Counted from the first letter of the stretch, positions 1-6,196 are shown. The stretch: 10,243 nucleotides of DNA from an uncultured bacterium (GCA_937983075.1 CALKAQ010000166.1:1-10243); one strand, 5' to 3'. A program made the numbers and translations. The notes: generated by a model not told the origin, from the sequence alone.

Positions 1-711
1 GCCGCTGATGTCATTGACCATATCGGCCCCTGCTTTCACCGCGGCTTCAGCGACGACCGCTTTGTACGTGTCAATGGATATCGGCACGTTGCAGCGTTCT
101 TTCAGCGCCTCAATGACCGGCACAACCCGCGCCAGCTCTTCGTCGGCGGGTACCGGATCAGCGCCGGGACGAGTTGACTCGCCGCCCAAGTCCAAAATAT
201 CCGCTCCCTCAGCGATCAGCCGTTCCGCCGCACGCAGGGCATCGTCCAAGGTTCGCAGGCGGCCTCCGTCCGAAAATGAATCAGGAGTCAAGTTGATGAT
301 GCCCATAATGAAGGTTCGTTCGCCCCAATTCCAACTCCGGCCGGCGAAGCGAGTCTCAGTCCGAAAATCGACGGGCAAGCTGAAGGCCGCCCCAATGGTC
401 GTACCGACGTCGCGCCAGTCGACTTCGTCGGGCCAGCGCCGCAGCGCCGCTTGAAACGCGCCGCGGGTCCCGCCGAGCAAACAGCGCCGGATTGTGCCGT
501 CACCAACGGCACCGTCGTGATAGACGACGATGCCTTCGCCCCGGAGTGTGGCCTGCACGCGTGGCGACAAAGGCGAAATCCCTTCTATTTCAATCCAATG
601 GTCGACCCCGTCGGACAGAAAAAGATCCGCATCGTCATCGAGCGCCCCGTACGTTCGCAAGTGTGCGGAAAGATCAGACGAATGGATACGATGGATGACT
701 GCCGTAGGCAT
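1..711 (-). CDS. folP: Dihydropteroate synthase, long form, C-terminus beyond window
   Basis: FolP joins 4-aminobenzoate to 6-hydroxymethyl-dihydropterin diphosphate, giving dihydropteroate for folate synthesis in the cytoplasm; it is the sulfonamide target. The 237 visible codons include the family signature IMGIINLTPDSFSDGG (residues 135-150), DLGGESTRPGA (174-184), SIDT (212-215) and the beginning of the NDISG block (233-237). The remaining barrel lies past the left edge. The ATG at 711 is preceded by a GAGGGGG ribosome site six bases away and lies 34 nt after the CPBP protease stop, so the two are probably cotranscribed. About 130 residues precede the first barrel motif, whereas short FolP proteins begin almost at that motif. 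From memory, extended DHPS proteins of about 400 residues occur in various Firmicutes; the extension contains GGTRGAFQAAL (80-90). The identification is secure; the role of the extension is unknown. Confidence 0.96.
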   Translation of the reverse strand, partial: MPTAVIHRIHSSDLSAHLRTYGALDDDADLFLSDGVDHWIEIEGISPLSPRVQATLRGEGIVVYHDGAVGDGTIRRCLLGGTRGAFQAALRRWPDEVDWRDVGTTIGAAFSLPVDFRTETRFAGRSWNWGERTFIMGIINLTPDSFSDGGRLRTLDDALRAAERLIAEGADILDLGGESTRPGADPVPADEELARVVPVIEALKERCNVPISIDTYKAVVAEAAVKAGADMVNDISG

Positions 712-745
712 CAGTTACCCCCTCGACTGCATCAAAGCACTGTGC

Positions 746-1540
746 TCAAGCAATGACTTCCGGGCTCCATTGAGCCAAATACGCGAACAAAGTGGCTGCC
801 AGGTTGACCACGCAATGCGCCGTCATCATGCTGAGCAGCGAACGGTTTCGTTCGTAGGCCATCGCGAAAAGAACGCCCATGACGAATACGGTGAGGAATA
901 AGACGAAATAAAAGTGAACAGCGGCAAAGATCAAAGCGCTGGCCAACGCCGCCAATCGGGCTCCCCAGTGAGAGCGAAACGTGGTGTATGCGTATCCCCG
1001 GAAAAAAAGCTCTTCAGAAATCGGCGCCAACACAGCGACATTCAAGAGAAAATAGGCCAAAAGCAGGGGGGACTCTCCTGCACCGTACCCTTCAAATGCA
1101 CGAAACTGCTCCTCAAGCGCGATGCCGATGAGATCGATTCCTAACCAATGCTCCAACCAGACCGCCACAACTGAAATGAATTGAGCGATGATCTGCTGCG
1201 CGAAAATGAGGCCAATCCCCAACAAAATGCCGTAAAAAATCGCCTCCGCCGGGCGGCGCGGACCGAGTATCATTGCCCGCCAGTTGATACCATTTTCCCG
1301 GAGGCGCCAAATGGCGATTCCCGCAAGGAGAAGCTGGCTCAATACCGGTGTGATCAAAGGAACTTGGGTGATGTCAAGCCCGGACAGAAACACCCCGGCC
1401 ACTGCTCTGACCAGGGCAATCAACAGTGGGAAAGCAAAAAAGGAGAAAACAAGCATCACAATGACCATGAAAGGGCTTTCATGCAGCACTTGCGTGGACT
1501 GTCGGTTTGCTTCGATGGTTTCCGCCTCCGTCCGGGGCAC
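746..1540 (-). CDS. CPBP-family (Rce1/Abi) intramembrane metalloprotease
   Basis: This is a polytopic membrane protein of 264 residues. It carries the three CPBP motifs in order: EExxxR as SEELFFR (Glu176, Glu177, Arg181), FxxxH as FAAVH (Phe205, His209) and HxxxN as HCVVN (His242, Asn246). In characterised relatives the glutamates and histidines form the metalloprotease site within the membrane. Hydrophobic stretches lie near residues 26-50, 60-78, 98-128, 158-174, 196-228 and 236-256. The start at 1540 is GTG and has only a weak AGG upstream. A better GGAGG lies inside the frame, but no usual start codon follows it at a suitable distance, so the N-terminus is uncertain. The gene sits between guaB and folP on the same strand. 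Bacterial members have varied roles (bacteriocin immunity, membrane protein processing); nothing here identifies the substrate. Confidence 0.9.
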   Translation of the reverse strand: MPRTEAETIEANRQSTQVLHESPFMVIVMLVFSFFAFPLLIALVRAVAGVFLSGLDITQVPLITPVLSQLLLAGIAIWRLRENGINWRAMILGPRRPAEAIFYGILLGIGLIFAQQIIAQFISVVAVWLEHWLGIDLIGIALEEQFRAFEGYGAGESPLLLAYFLLNVAVLAPISEELFFRGYAYTTFRSHWGARLAALASALIFAAVHFYFVLFLTVFVMGVLFAMAYERNRSLLSMMTAHCVVNLAATLFAYLAQWSPEVIA

Positions 1541-1556
1541 GCCGGCCTAAATGGGT

Positions 1557-1597
1557 GGAAGCACCCAAAAGCTTAAAAGCTGTAGTTGGGTGCTTCC
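1557..1597 (-). repeat. 12-bp perfect inverted repeat spanning the guaB stop codon
   Basis: The arms GGAAGCACCCAA (1557-1568) and TTGGGTGCTTCC (1586-1597) are perfect complements separated by 17 nt; the loop contains the TAA of guaB (1573-1575) and a smaller AGCT/AGCT pairing. In the guaB transcript this makes a strong hairpin that ends 16 nt before the CPBP protease start. No U-run follows on either strand, so it is not a canonical intrinsic terminator. It could reduce readthrough, protect a 3' end, or lower translation of the next gene, whose own ribosome site is poor. Confidence 0.75.
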
Positions 1598-3042
1598 TTC
1601 GTAATTTGCACGTTGTGGGGATGATTTTCGGCCACCGTACTCGGTGTAATCCGTATAAAGCGCGTTTCCGTCTGCAGACGAGGAATGCTGTCGACCCCGC
1701 AATATCCCATGCCGGCCCGAACGCCGCCCATCAGTTGATGCACGGCTTCCGCCAGCGTGCCTTTGTAAGGCACCCGGCCTTCAATGCCTTCGGGCACAAG
1801 TTTTTGCAGCGCTTCGTCTTCCTGGCCGTAGCGATCTTTGCTTCCCGCACGCATGGCTCCGAGCGATCCCATGCCGCGATACACCTTGTAGCTGCGCCCT
1901 TGGTAAATCTCGATTTCACCCGGCGCTTCAGCCGTACCGGCGAACAAGCTGCCAAGCATGACCGCATTGGCGCCGGCGGCGATGGCCTTTACGATGTCGC
2001 CGGAGTAGCGGATGCCGCCGTCCGCGATCACCGGAATGCCGTACTCCCGGCACACTTGGGCGCAATCCCAAATGGCCGTCAGCTGCGGTACGCCGATCCC
2101 CGCCACGATGCGCGTCGTACAAATCGAACCGGGGCCCATACCGACCTTCACAGCGTCAGCACCGGCATCGACGAGCGCTTTCGCGCCTTCAGCCGTAGCC
2201 ACGTTGCCGACGATGATGTCCACCTTGTCGCCAAAGCGCGCCTTGAGCTTCTCACACGCATCGATCACTCGCTTCGAATGCCCGTGTGCCGTGTCGAGCA
2301 CCAAAGCGTCTGCACCGGCCTTGACCAGTTCCGCAGCCCGCTCCCAAAGGTCTCCGCTGACCCCGACTGCCGCGCCGACTCGCAACCGGCCTTTCTCGTC
2401 TTTGGCCGCATTCGGGAACTGGCGTGCCTTTTCGATGTCCTTAATGGTGATCAGCCCTTAGAGCCGAAACGATTCGTCGACGAGCGGCAGCTTTTCGATC
2501 CGGTGCTCGTGCAAAATCCGCTTGGCTTCTTCAAGAGTTGTGCCTACAGGAGCGGTGATCAAGTTTTCCTTGGTCATGACATTGCCAATCGGCTGGTCAT
2601 AGTTTTCCTCAAAAACGAGGTCCCGATTGGTCAAAATGCCGACAAGGCGTCCCGTTTTATCGGTGATGGGAACACCGGAGATATGGTAACGCGCCATGAG
2701 ATCCAAAGCTTCTTGGACGGAATTTTCCGGATGCAGGAAAATGGGGTCGACGATGATGCCGCTTTCGGAGCGTTTGACTTTGTCGATCTCGCCCGCTTGA
2801 TCCTCGATGCTTAAGTTCTTGTGGACGACCCCCATGCCACCTTCACGGGCGAGCGCAATGGCCAGTCTCGCCTCCGTCACCGTGTCCATGGCTGCACTGA
2901 GAAGCGGCGCATGCAATTGGATCCGCTTGGTGAGCTGCGTCGTGGTGTTTACCTGGCTAGGCAGCACCTCGGAGTATGCCGGTATAAGCAGCACGTCATC
3001 AAACGTGAGGCCCTCTTTAGCGAATTTTTCATGGAATTCCAA
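1573..3042 (-). pseudogene. guaB: IMP dehydrogenase, interrupted by one in-frame stop codon
   Basis: GuaB oxidises IMP to XMP with NAD+, the committed step of GTP synthesis. Read through, the frame is 489 codons, the usual Bacillus length. It starts at TTG 3042 behind AAGGGAG about ten bases upstream; the open frame continues 31 codons further up but has no ribosome site there. Barrel start: GLTFDDVLLIPAYSEVLP. Two CBS domains occupy roughly residues 95-205. The active-site loop GPGSICTTR has Cys308, and the catalytic flap Arg404-Tyr405 is in GSKDRYG. The C-terminus NHPHNVQITKEAPNYSF is normal. Codon 195 (2458-2460) is TAA, between DESFRL and GLITIKDIEK, where relatives have Lys or Gln; one base change from AAA or CAA explains it. 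No other damage is seen. This may be a sequencing error, a fresh nonsense mutation, or a split enzyme, since the break lies in the catalytically dispensable CBS insert. Confidence 0.93.
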
Positions 3043-3196
3043 TGCAGTCGTCTCCCTTCTTCGCAACCAGGGGGTAAGCGAATGATGCCAGCGCCAAGAC
3101 AACTCCAACCCTACAGCCTCACAAGGCATGTACACCGAGCCGAGAAGTCCGCCGCTCGCCCTTCACGGCGTTCCCCGTCCAACTTATTAATGTGAC

Positions 3197-3226
3197 ATCT
3201 TATCACTTTGTCTCGAAGTCGGTCAA
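3197..3226 (-). promoter_or_regulatory. Probable sigma-A promoter for guaB, extended -10
   Basis: Reading the minus strand, TTGACC (3226-3221) is followed after 18 nt by TAAGAT (3202-3197), and the preceding TGA supplies a TGn extended -10. It overlaps the last codons and stop of the DUF1015 gene. The predicted transcript starts near 3190 and has a leader of about 150 nt before guaB. A moderate hairpin (CCGTGAAG with CTTCTCGG) can form in that leader; I see no purine riboswitch core. Confidence 0.6.
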
Positions 3227-3232
3227 GGCGGT

Positions 3233-4561
3233 TTAAGGTGCTACGGGCAAGGTCAAATCACTCAGCACAAGTCCGGTCAACAGCTTCGGATAGAAGTATG
3301 TCGACTTGTGCGGCATGGCATCGCCCAGATCGGCAATATGCTGCACGACTTCCGGCGTGGGTGCGTCGGGCAGACATGCTAGAGAAGCCTTGCCGTCTAT
3401 GACGCTCTGAATCGCTTCGTACGGGTCTTTCGTGTACGTGATGTGCTCGCCGTCATCTTGAATCTGACGATCCAATCCGACGGCCTGTTCCAATATGACA
3501 CGGTGCAGCACGGTGACGCCAAGCTGCTTCCACGCTTTCGAGGCATCCGCTTCAATGCGTTCCGCGAGTGCATCCAAATCCTGCGGGATGACCGCCCACA
3601 TGGCGTCCGGCCAATATAAAACCGATGCGGCCGGCTTTCCTTCGATGGCTTGGCTGGCCCGCTGCACGCACTCTTCAACGGTGCCCATGGGAAGATCCAC
3701 GACTTCGAAATCTTCCTCCAACCGAGCACGCACAGCCGCCCGGTCGATTTCCGCCGGCAGCCGCACCATGCGATGGGTCGGCAAGATGGTAAGGCCGCCA
3801 CCGGATGCATTGACCACCATCATCATGCTGTATTCCCAACCCGCTTCCGGATTCGGACCGCCGTGCGCCGCTCGCTGCTCGTCGCGGTAATCGACCGACG
3901 TCTCGTACCGATGATGGCCGTCGGCAATGTACAGCTGCTTGTCGGCCAGCGCGTCGATGACTTCGCGTATGGTTGCCTCATCGTCGACAACCCAAACGCG
4001 GTGTTCCGCTCCGTCATCGTCGGCAACGCTCATGTCGGGCTCACGCCCTTCCACGGCGGCAAGCAGCGCTTTTTCCGCACGCAAGCTCGGATCGGTGTAG
4101 AACGAGTACACCTGGCTGAAGTGCGCTTGACCCGCCCGCATTAAGCGCAACCGATCTTCTTTTGGTTTGGCAAACGTGTGCTCATGCGGCAAAATGACGC
4201 CCTCTTCCCAGCGCGCCAACCGCACGGCGGCGATGAACCCCGTCAGCTCTTTGACCACCGACGTGCCTGGCACCTGATAGCGCTGCCGATACAAGTAGAT
4301 GGCGGGCTTTTCGTCGACTTTCATGACTCCCGATTCGAGCCATTGACGAAACTGCTTGCCGGCCTCAGTGTAAGGGTTGCCTTCCGTTGTCGGATTGACG
4401 CTCGGCAAATCGATATGTACGATGTTGTAAGGGCTCCGCGCTCTGAGCTCCTCTAACTGCTCTTCGGAAATGACATCGTAAGGAGGCGCGGTCACCGATC
4501 GCAAGTCGCCTGCCTTGCCGGTGTTGTAACGTACTCCTCGAAATGCTGCTAGCTGTGCCAA
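3233..4561 (-). CDS. DUF1015 (COG4198) conserved protein of unknown function
   Basis: This soluble protein of 442 residues has the DUF1015 layout from end to end: an N-terminal APPYDVIS block (25-32), YNIVHIDLP (45-53), LPHEHTF (124-130), the most conserved ADGHHRYET (213-221), and the C-terminal signature MPHKSTYFYPKLLTGLV (416-432). There is no signal peptide or membrane segment. The DGHHR motif resembles the loop of ParB-like and free-serine-kinase folds, and from memory family members are often next to serine biosynthesis genes; neither point gives a proven function, and no such neighbour is visible here. The start is TTG at 4561, seven bases after AGAGGAG. A 10-codon ORF with its own strong ribosome site ends 17 nt upstream, suggesting translational coupling or leader-peptide control. 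Confidence 0.9.
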   Translation of the reverse strand: MAQLAAFRGVRYNTGKAGDLRSVTAPPYDVISEEQLEELRARSPYNIVHIDLPSVNPTTEGNPYTEAGKQFRQWLESGVMKVDEKPAIYLYRQRYQVPGTSVVKELTGFIAAVRLARWEEGVILPHEHTFAKPKEDRLRLMRAGQAHFSQVYSFYTDPSLRAEKALLAAVEGREPDMSVADDDGAEHRVWVVDDEATIREVIDALADKQLYIADGHHRYETSVDYRDEQRAAHGGPNPEAGWEYSMMMVVNASGGGLTILPTHRMVRLPAEIDRAAVRARLEEDFEVVDLPMGTVEECVQRASQAIEGKPAASVLYWPDAMWAVIPQDLDALAERIEADASKAWKQLGVTVLHRVILEQAVGLDRQIQDDGEHITYTKDPYEAIQSVIDGKASLACLPDAPTPEVVQHIADLGDAMPHKSTYFYPKLLTGLVLSDLTLPVAP

Positions 4562-4578
4562 AGGACCACTCCTCTTGC

Positions 4579-4611
4579 CTACGTTGATCGTAATTTACCT
4601 TCGCCGTTCAT
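4579..4611 (-). CDS. Possible 10-residue leader peptide (MNGEGKLRST)
   Basis: An ATG at 4611 follows a near-perfect AGGAGG by six bases and is read for ten codons to a TAG, 17 nt before the TTG start of the DUF1015 gene. The ribosome site is stronger than that of most genes in the window, which is the main reason to think it is translated. It has no run of one amino acid of the kind found in classical attenuators. Its translation could deliver ribosomes to the TTG start or sense conditions. It could also be chance. Confidence 0.4.
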   Translation of the reverse strand: MNGEGKLRST

Positions 4612-4651
4612 CTCACTCCTCCTGTTGCCGACACCGCAAATTTCTCATTTT

Positions 4652-4679
4652 TTGTCCACCAAGGGACAATTCCTGTCCC
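4652..4679. promoter_or_regulatory. Two overlapping inverted repeats upstream of the DUF1015 leader
   Basis: On the plus strand, TTGTCC (4652-4657) and GGACAA (4664-4669) form one palindrome. GGGAC (4663-4667) and GTCCC (4675-4679) form a second one with a 7-nt spacer, sharing the central arm. They are mutually exclusive as hairpins and look like an operator or a two-state RNA switch in the DUF1015 5' region. No clear promoter was found next to them on the minus strand. Confidence 0.45.
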
Positions 4680-4774
4680 GATGCAACTACTCTCCTCTTC
4701 CCAAGTGCATTTGCCCCTAGGTCGTAGGACTTTTCACCCCCAGTTGGAAAGTAATGTTCCTTTTTTTATTCCCT

Positions 4775-4802
4775 TCCAACTCGAGGCGAAGTATGGTACA
4801 CT
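4775..4802 (+). promoter_or_regulatory. Possible extended -10 promoter for the small Cys gene
   Basis: TACACT (4797-4802) preceded by TGG gives an extended -10. The -35 candidate TTCCAA (4775-4780), with a 16-nt spacer, is weak and lies within one arm of an inverted repeat. Transcription would start near 4809 and leave a leader of about 130 nt before the 53-residue ORF. Confidence 0.4.
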
Positions 4803-4825
4803 GGTAGTGCGAAAAATGACCCGCA

Positions 4826-4842
4826 GGGACAAAAATGGTCCC
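4826..4842. promoter_or_regulatory. GGGAC-N7-GTCCC palindrome just downstream of a predicted start site
   Basis: The arms GGGAC (4826-4830) and GTCCC (4838-4842) are perfect complements with a 7-nt spacer. The arms, spacer length and first two spacer bases (AA) equal those of the palindrome at 4663-4679. At about +18 to +34 of the predicted transcript it could be a roadblock operator or an RNA hairpin. Confidence 0.45.
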
Positions 4843-4941
4843 AAAAAGCGTGAAAACTTCCGTTCCTCCCGCGGCCATGCGAAAAAACGTCCCTGAACGC
4901 GGGATCCACGTCTTCAAGGAATAGAAAGAAGGTGTTCAACC

Positions 4942-5103
4942 ATGTACTGCCCCAAAGTAAAACGCAACGTCGGACCAAGCCGCTGCCTGATGTGCCCTTA
5001 CTTCGGCGGGTTCAAAAATTCCGGTGTCCTTTGCTACAAAGCCAACCGCTGGATCAAATACAAAATTATCGGCTATGACGCAAACACCCGCCCTGCATCT
5101 TAA
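4942..5103 (+). CDS. Small four-cysteine protein, 53 residues, function unknown
   Basis: An ATG at 4942 follows AGAAGGTG by seven bases, a good ribosome site, and is read for 53 codons to TAA. The peptide begins MYCPKVKRNVG and has cysteines at 3, 15, 18 and 31; Cys15 and Cys18 form a CLMC pair, so the spacing is C-X11-C-X2-C-X12-C. This could bind zinc or an iron-sulfur cluster, or be redox active. The protein is basic (about ten Lys/Arg and one acidic residue), with a cluster of Trp, Tyr and Lys around residues 37-45, which would suit nucleic-acid binding. There is no signal peptide or membrane segment. I do not recognise the family. Codon use resembles the neighbouring genes. It lies alone between a palindrome-rich leader and a large foldback element. 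The existence of the gene is likely; its function is open. Confidence 0.65.
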   Translation: MYCPKVKRNVGPSRCLMCPYFGGFKNSGVLCYKANRWIKYKIIGYDANTRPAS

Positions 5104-5138
5104 ATGAAGGGAGAAGCTGCCTTGCAGCTCCAAACTGT

Positions 5139-5220
5139 ATTCCTCGGTTTCGACCGCCTTACGGGTGAGTACGGAGTGCCATGCCCTCGCTCCCCGTGGC
5201 CGGTCGAATCCAAGGGGAAT
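5139..5220. repeat. 82-nt foldback element, candidate structured RNA
   Basis: Successive complementary segments nest along the whole element: ATTCC (5139-5143) with GGAAT (5216-5220); GG (5146-5147) with CC (5210-5211); TTCGACCG (5149-5156) with CGGTCGAA (5201-5208), eight perfect pairs; CC (5157-5158) with GG (5198-5199); ACGGG (5161-5165) with CCCGT (5193-5197); and GAG (5167-5169) with CTC (5190-5192). The result is one long irregular hairpin with small bulges and an apical loop of about 20 nt. No U-run follows, so it is not a standard terminator. It matches no riboswitch or RNA family core I know. It may be the 3' end of the small Cys gene transcript, an independent RNA, or a REP-like or MITE remnant. 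Confidence 0.55.
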
Positions 5221-5334
5221 ATATTAAGGCGAATTTCATAGGTTAGCGTATGGCGCATAGCCATCGGCCCAGTCCGGTCATCATATGATTTTACATTCCA
5301 CGTCCGGATCCTGCGCAACTCGTTTCATTCTTGT

Positions 5335-5346
5335 TTCATTAATGAA
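5335..5346. promoter_or_regulatory. Perfect 12-bp palindrome TTCATTAATGAA upstream of the ccdA promoter
   Basis: The palindrome is perfect and ends 15 nt before the -35 box of the ccdA promoter, a normal place for an activator or repressor site. The half-site TTTCATT is also repeated just upstream (5323-5329). No known regulator box is recognised. Confidence 0.4.
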
Positions 5347-5361
5347 GTGACATTCCTCAGG

Positions 5362-5390
5362 TTGACCCGCGGCATATTGAACCCTATAAT
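5362..5390 (+). promoter_or_regulatory. Sigma-A promoter of ccdA
   Basis: TTGACC (5362-5367) and a consensus TATAAT (5385-5390) are separated by exactly 17 nt. This is the best promoter in the window. Transcription should start near 5397, leaving about 59 nt before the ccdA ATG. Confidence 0.85.
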
Positions 5391-5455
5391 CAGGGCAACC
5401 CATTGCACGAATATCGGCAGGGTATTTCAACAATGGTTAGCGCTGGAGAGATGCA

Positions 5456-6196
5456 ATGGCGATGGCGGGAGAAGCAGTTTCAGTCTCACTTAGCTTGGCG
5501 TTTGTCGCGGGCTTCGCATCCCTACTGTCGCCGTGCGTGTTAGCCCTGGTACCCGCCTACATGTCGTATTTGTCCGGTGTATCCGTGAGCGGCCGGGCGA
5601 ATGCAGAACTGAACGTCCGCCTGCGCGTCATGCTGCACGCCTTTTTGTTTGTCCTCGGGTTTTCGGCCGTTTTCATTGCCTTTGGCGTATCAGCGGGTCT
5701 TCTCGGACAGTTTTTGTTGAGCAACCAAGTGCTGATACGGCAGCTTTCCGGCGTCATTGTCATTGCCTTTGGCCTGCACACGGCTGGCTGGCTGCAAATT
5801 CCGTTCTTGCTGCGTGAAGCGCGCTTAAGTGTGGTCAGCGAAGGCGCTTCGCCGAGCAGGGCGCTGATCATCGGCATGGCCTTCGCCGCTGGCTGGACTC
5901 CGTGCGTCGGGCCCATTTTGGGTTCGATCCTTCTGCTCGCCTCTGATATCGGCACCGCCTCGGCGGGCTTTGCGCTGCTTCTCTCCTATTCGGTTGGCAT
6001 GGCGCTGCCGTTTTTGGCGATGGCTTGGTCGCTGAGCCGCTTTGAACCCGTTCTTCGCTGGGCCCGCCGCAACGGGATGTGGATTTCTCGCATTACCGGC
6101 GTCTTCCTGATTATCATTGGCTTCATGTTGTATTCGAACACGTTCGGACGGCTCGCCGGCTGGTTGAGCTACTGGCGTGACTTCTTGCCGCTGTAG
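5456..6196 (+). CDS. ccdA: CcdA-type cytochrome c biogenesis / thiol-disulfide transmembrane protein
   Basis: CcdA carries electrons from cytoplasmic thioredoxin across the membrane to extracytoplasmic thiol-disulfide proteins, as needed for haem attachment to apocytochrome c and, in Bacillus, for spore maturation. The protein has 246 residues, a normal length, and hydrophobic segments near 10-38, 58-84, 93-110, 135-163, 170-192 and 208-226. The two reactive cysteines are in the family motifs: LSPCVLALVPAY (Cys27) and GWTPCVGPILG (Cys150). The ATG at 5456 follows GGAGAG by five bases. An ATG at 5451 is in another frame. It has its own strong promoter and a palindrome upstream. No ResA or CcsB/ResB gene is adjacent, so its redox partner must be encoded elsewhere. 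The family is certain; the exact partner is not. Confidence 0.93.
   Translation: MAMAGEAVSVSLSLAFVAGFASLLSPCVLALVPAYMSYLSGVSVSGRANAELNVRLRVMLHAFLFVLGFSAVFIAFGVSAGLLGQFLLSNQVLIRQLSGVIVIAFGLHTAGWLQIPFLLREARLSVVSEGASPSRALIIGMAFAAGWTPCVGPILGSILLLASDIGTASAGFALLLSYSVGMALPFLAMAWSLSRFEPVLRWARRNGMWISRITGVFLIIIGFMLYSNTFGRLAGWLSYWRDFLPL

Larger units (their letters stand above)
4612..4941. other. Divergent intergenic region between the DUF1015 leader and the small Cys gene
   Basis: This stretch of 330 nt holds no convincing standard gene. It contains the overlapping palindromes at 4652-4679, an inverted repeat AGTTGGAA (4742-4749) / TTCCAACT (4774-4781) with a seven-T run in its loop, a possible plus-strand promoter at 4775-4802, and a second GGGAC-N7-GTCCC palindrome (4826-4842). 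It also has GTCCC (4889-4893) facing GGGAT (4901-4905) across seven bases. A 26-codon, very basic reading frame begins at ATG 4816, about seven bases after the expected transcription start, and ends at TGA 4894-4896, but has no ribosome site. Confidence 0.55.
5104..5455. other. Intergenic region between the small Cys gene and ccdA
   Basis: I see no convincing gene in this 352-nt stretch. It holds a short tight hairpin AGCTGC-CTT-GCAGCT (5115-5129), the foldback element at 5139-5220, a hairpin ATGGC-GCATA-GCCAT (5250-5264), the perfect palindromes ATCATATGAT (5280-5289) and TTCATTAATGAA (5335-5346), the ccdA promoter (5362-5390) and a 5' leader of about 60 nt. A 45-codon frame starts directly after the previous stop codon, but it has no ribosome site and its sequence is accounted for by the foldback. 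Confidence 0.55.

Noticed and set aside
1507..2814. 435-codon plus-strand open frame opposite guaB
   Set aside because: It is an antisense shadow of the conserved guaB frame; its translation is rich in Arg and His and resembles no protein family, and guaB explains the conservation.
3043..3190. Possible guanine-sensing leader before guaB
   Set aside because: The leader can fold, but I find neither the conserved loop sequences of purine riboswitches nor a terminator.
4742..4768. Intrinsic terminator GGAA-N7-TTCC followed by seven T
   Set aside because: The stem has only four pairs and no plus-strand gene lies upstream to be terminated.
4681..4896. 71-codon plus-strand frame
   Set aside because: Its first half would lie upstream of the likely promoter at 4775-4802 and it has no ribosome site. 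Only the last 26 codons were kept, as a weak observation.
5104..5241. 45-codon frame starting directly after the small Cys gene, and a 72-codon minus frame over the same stretch
   Set aside because: Neither has a ribosome site, and the nested foldback at 5139-5220 accounts for the sequence better than coding does.
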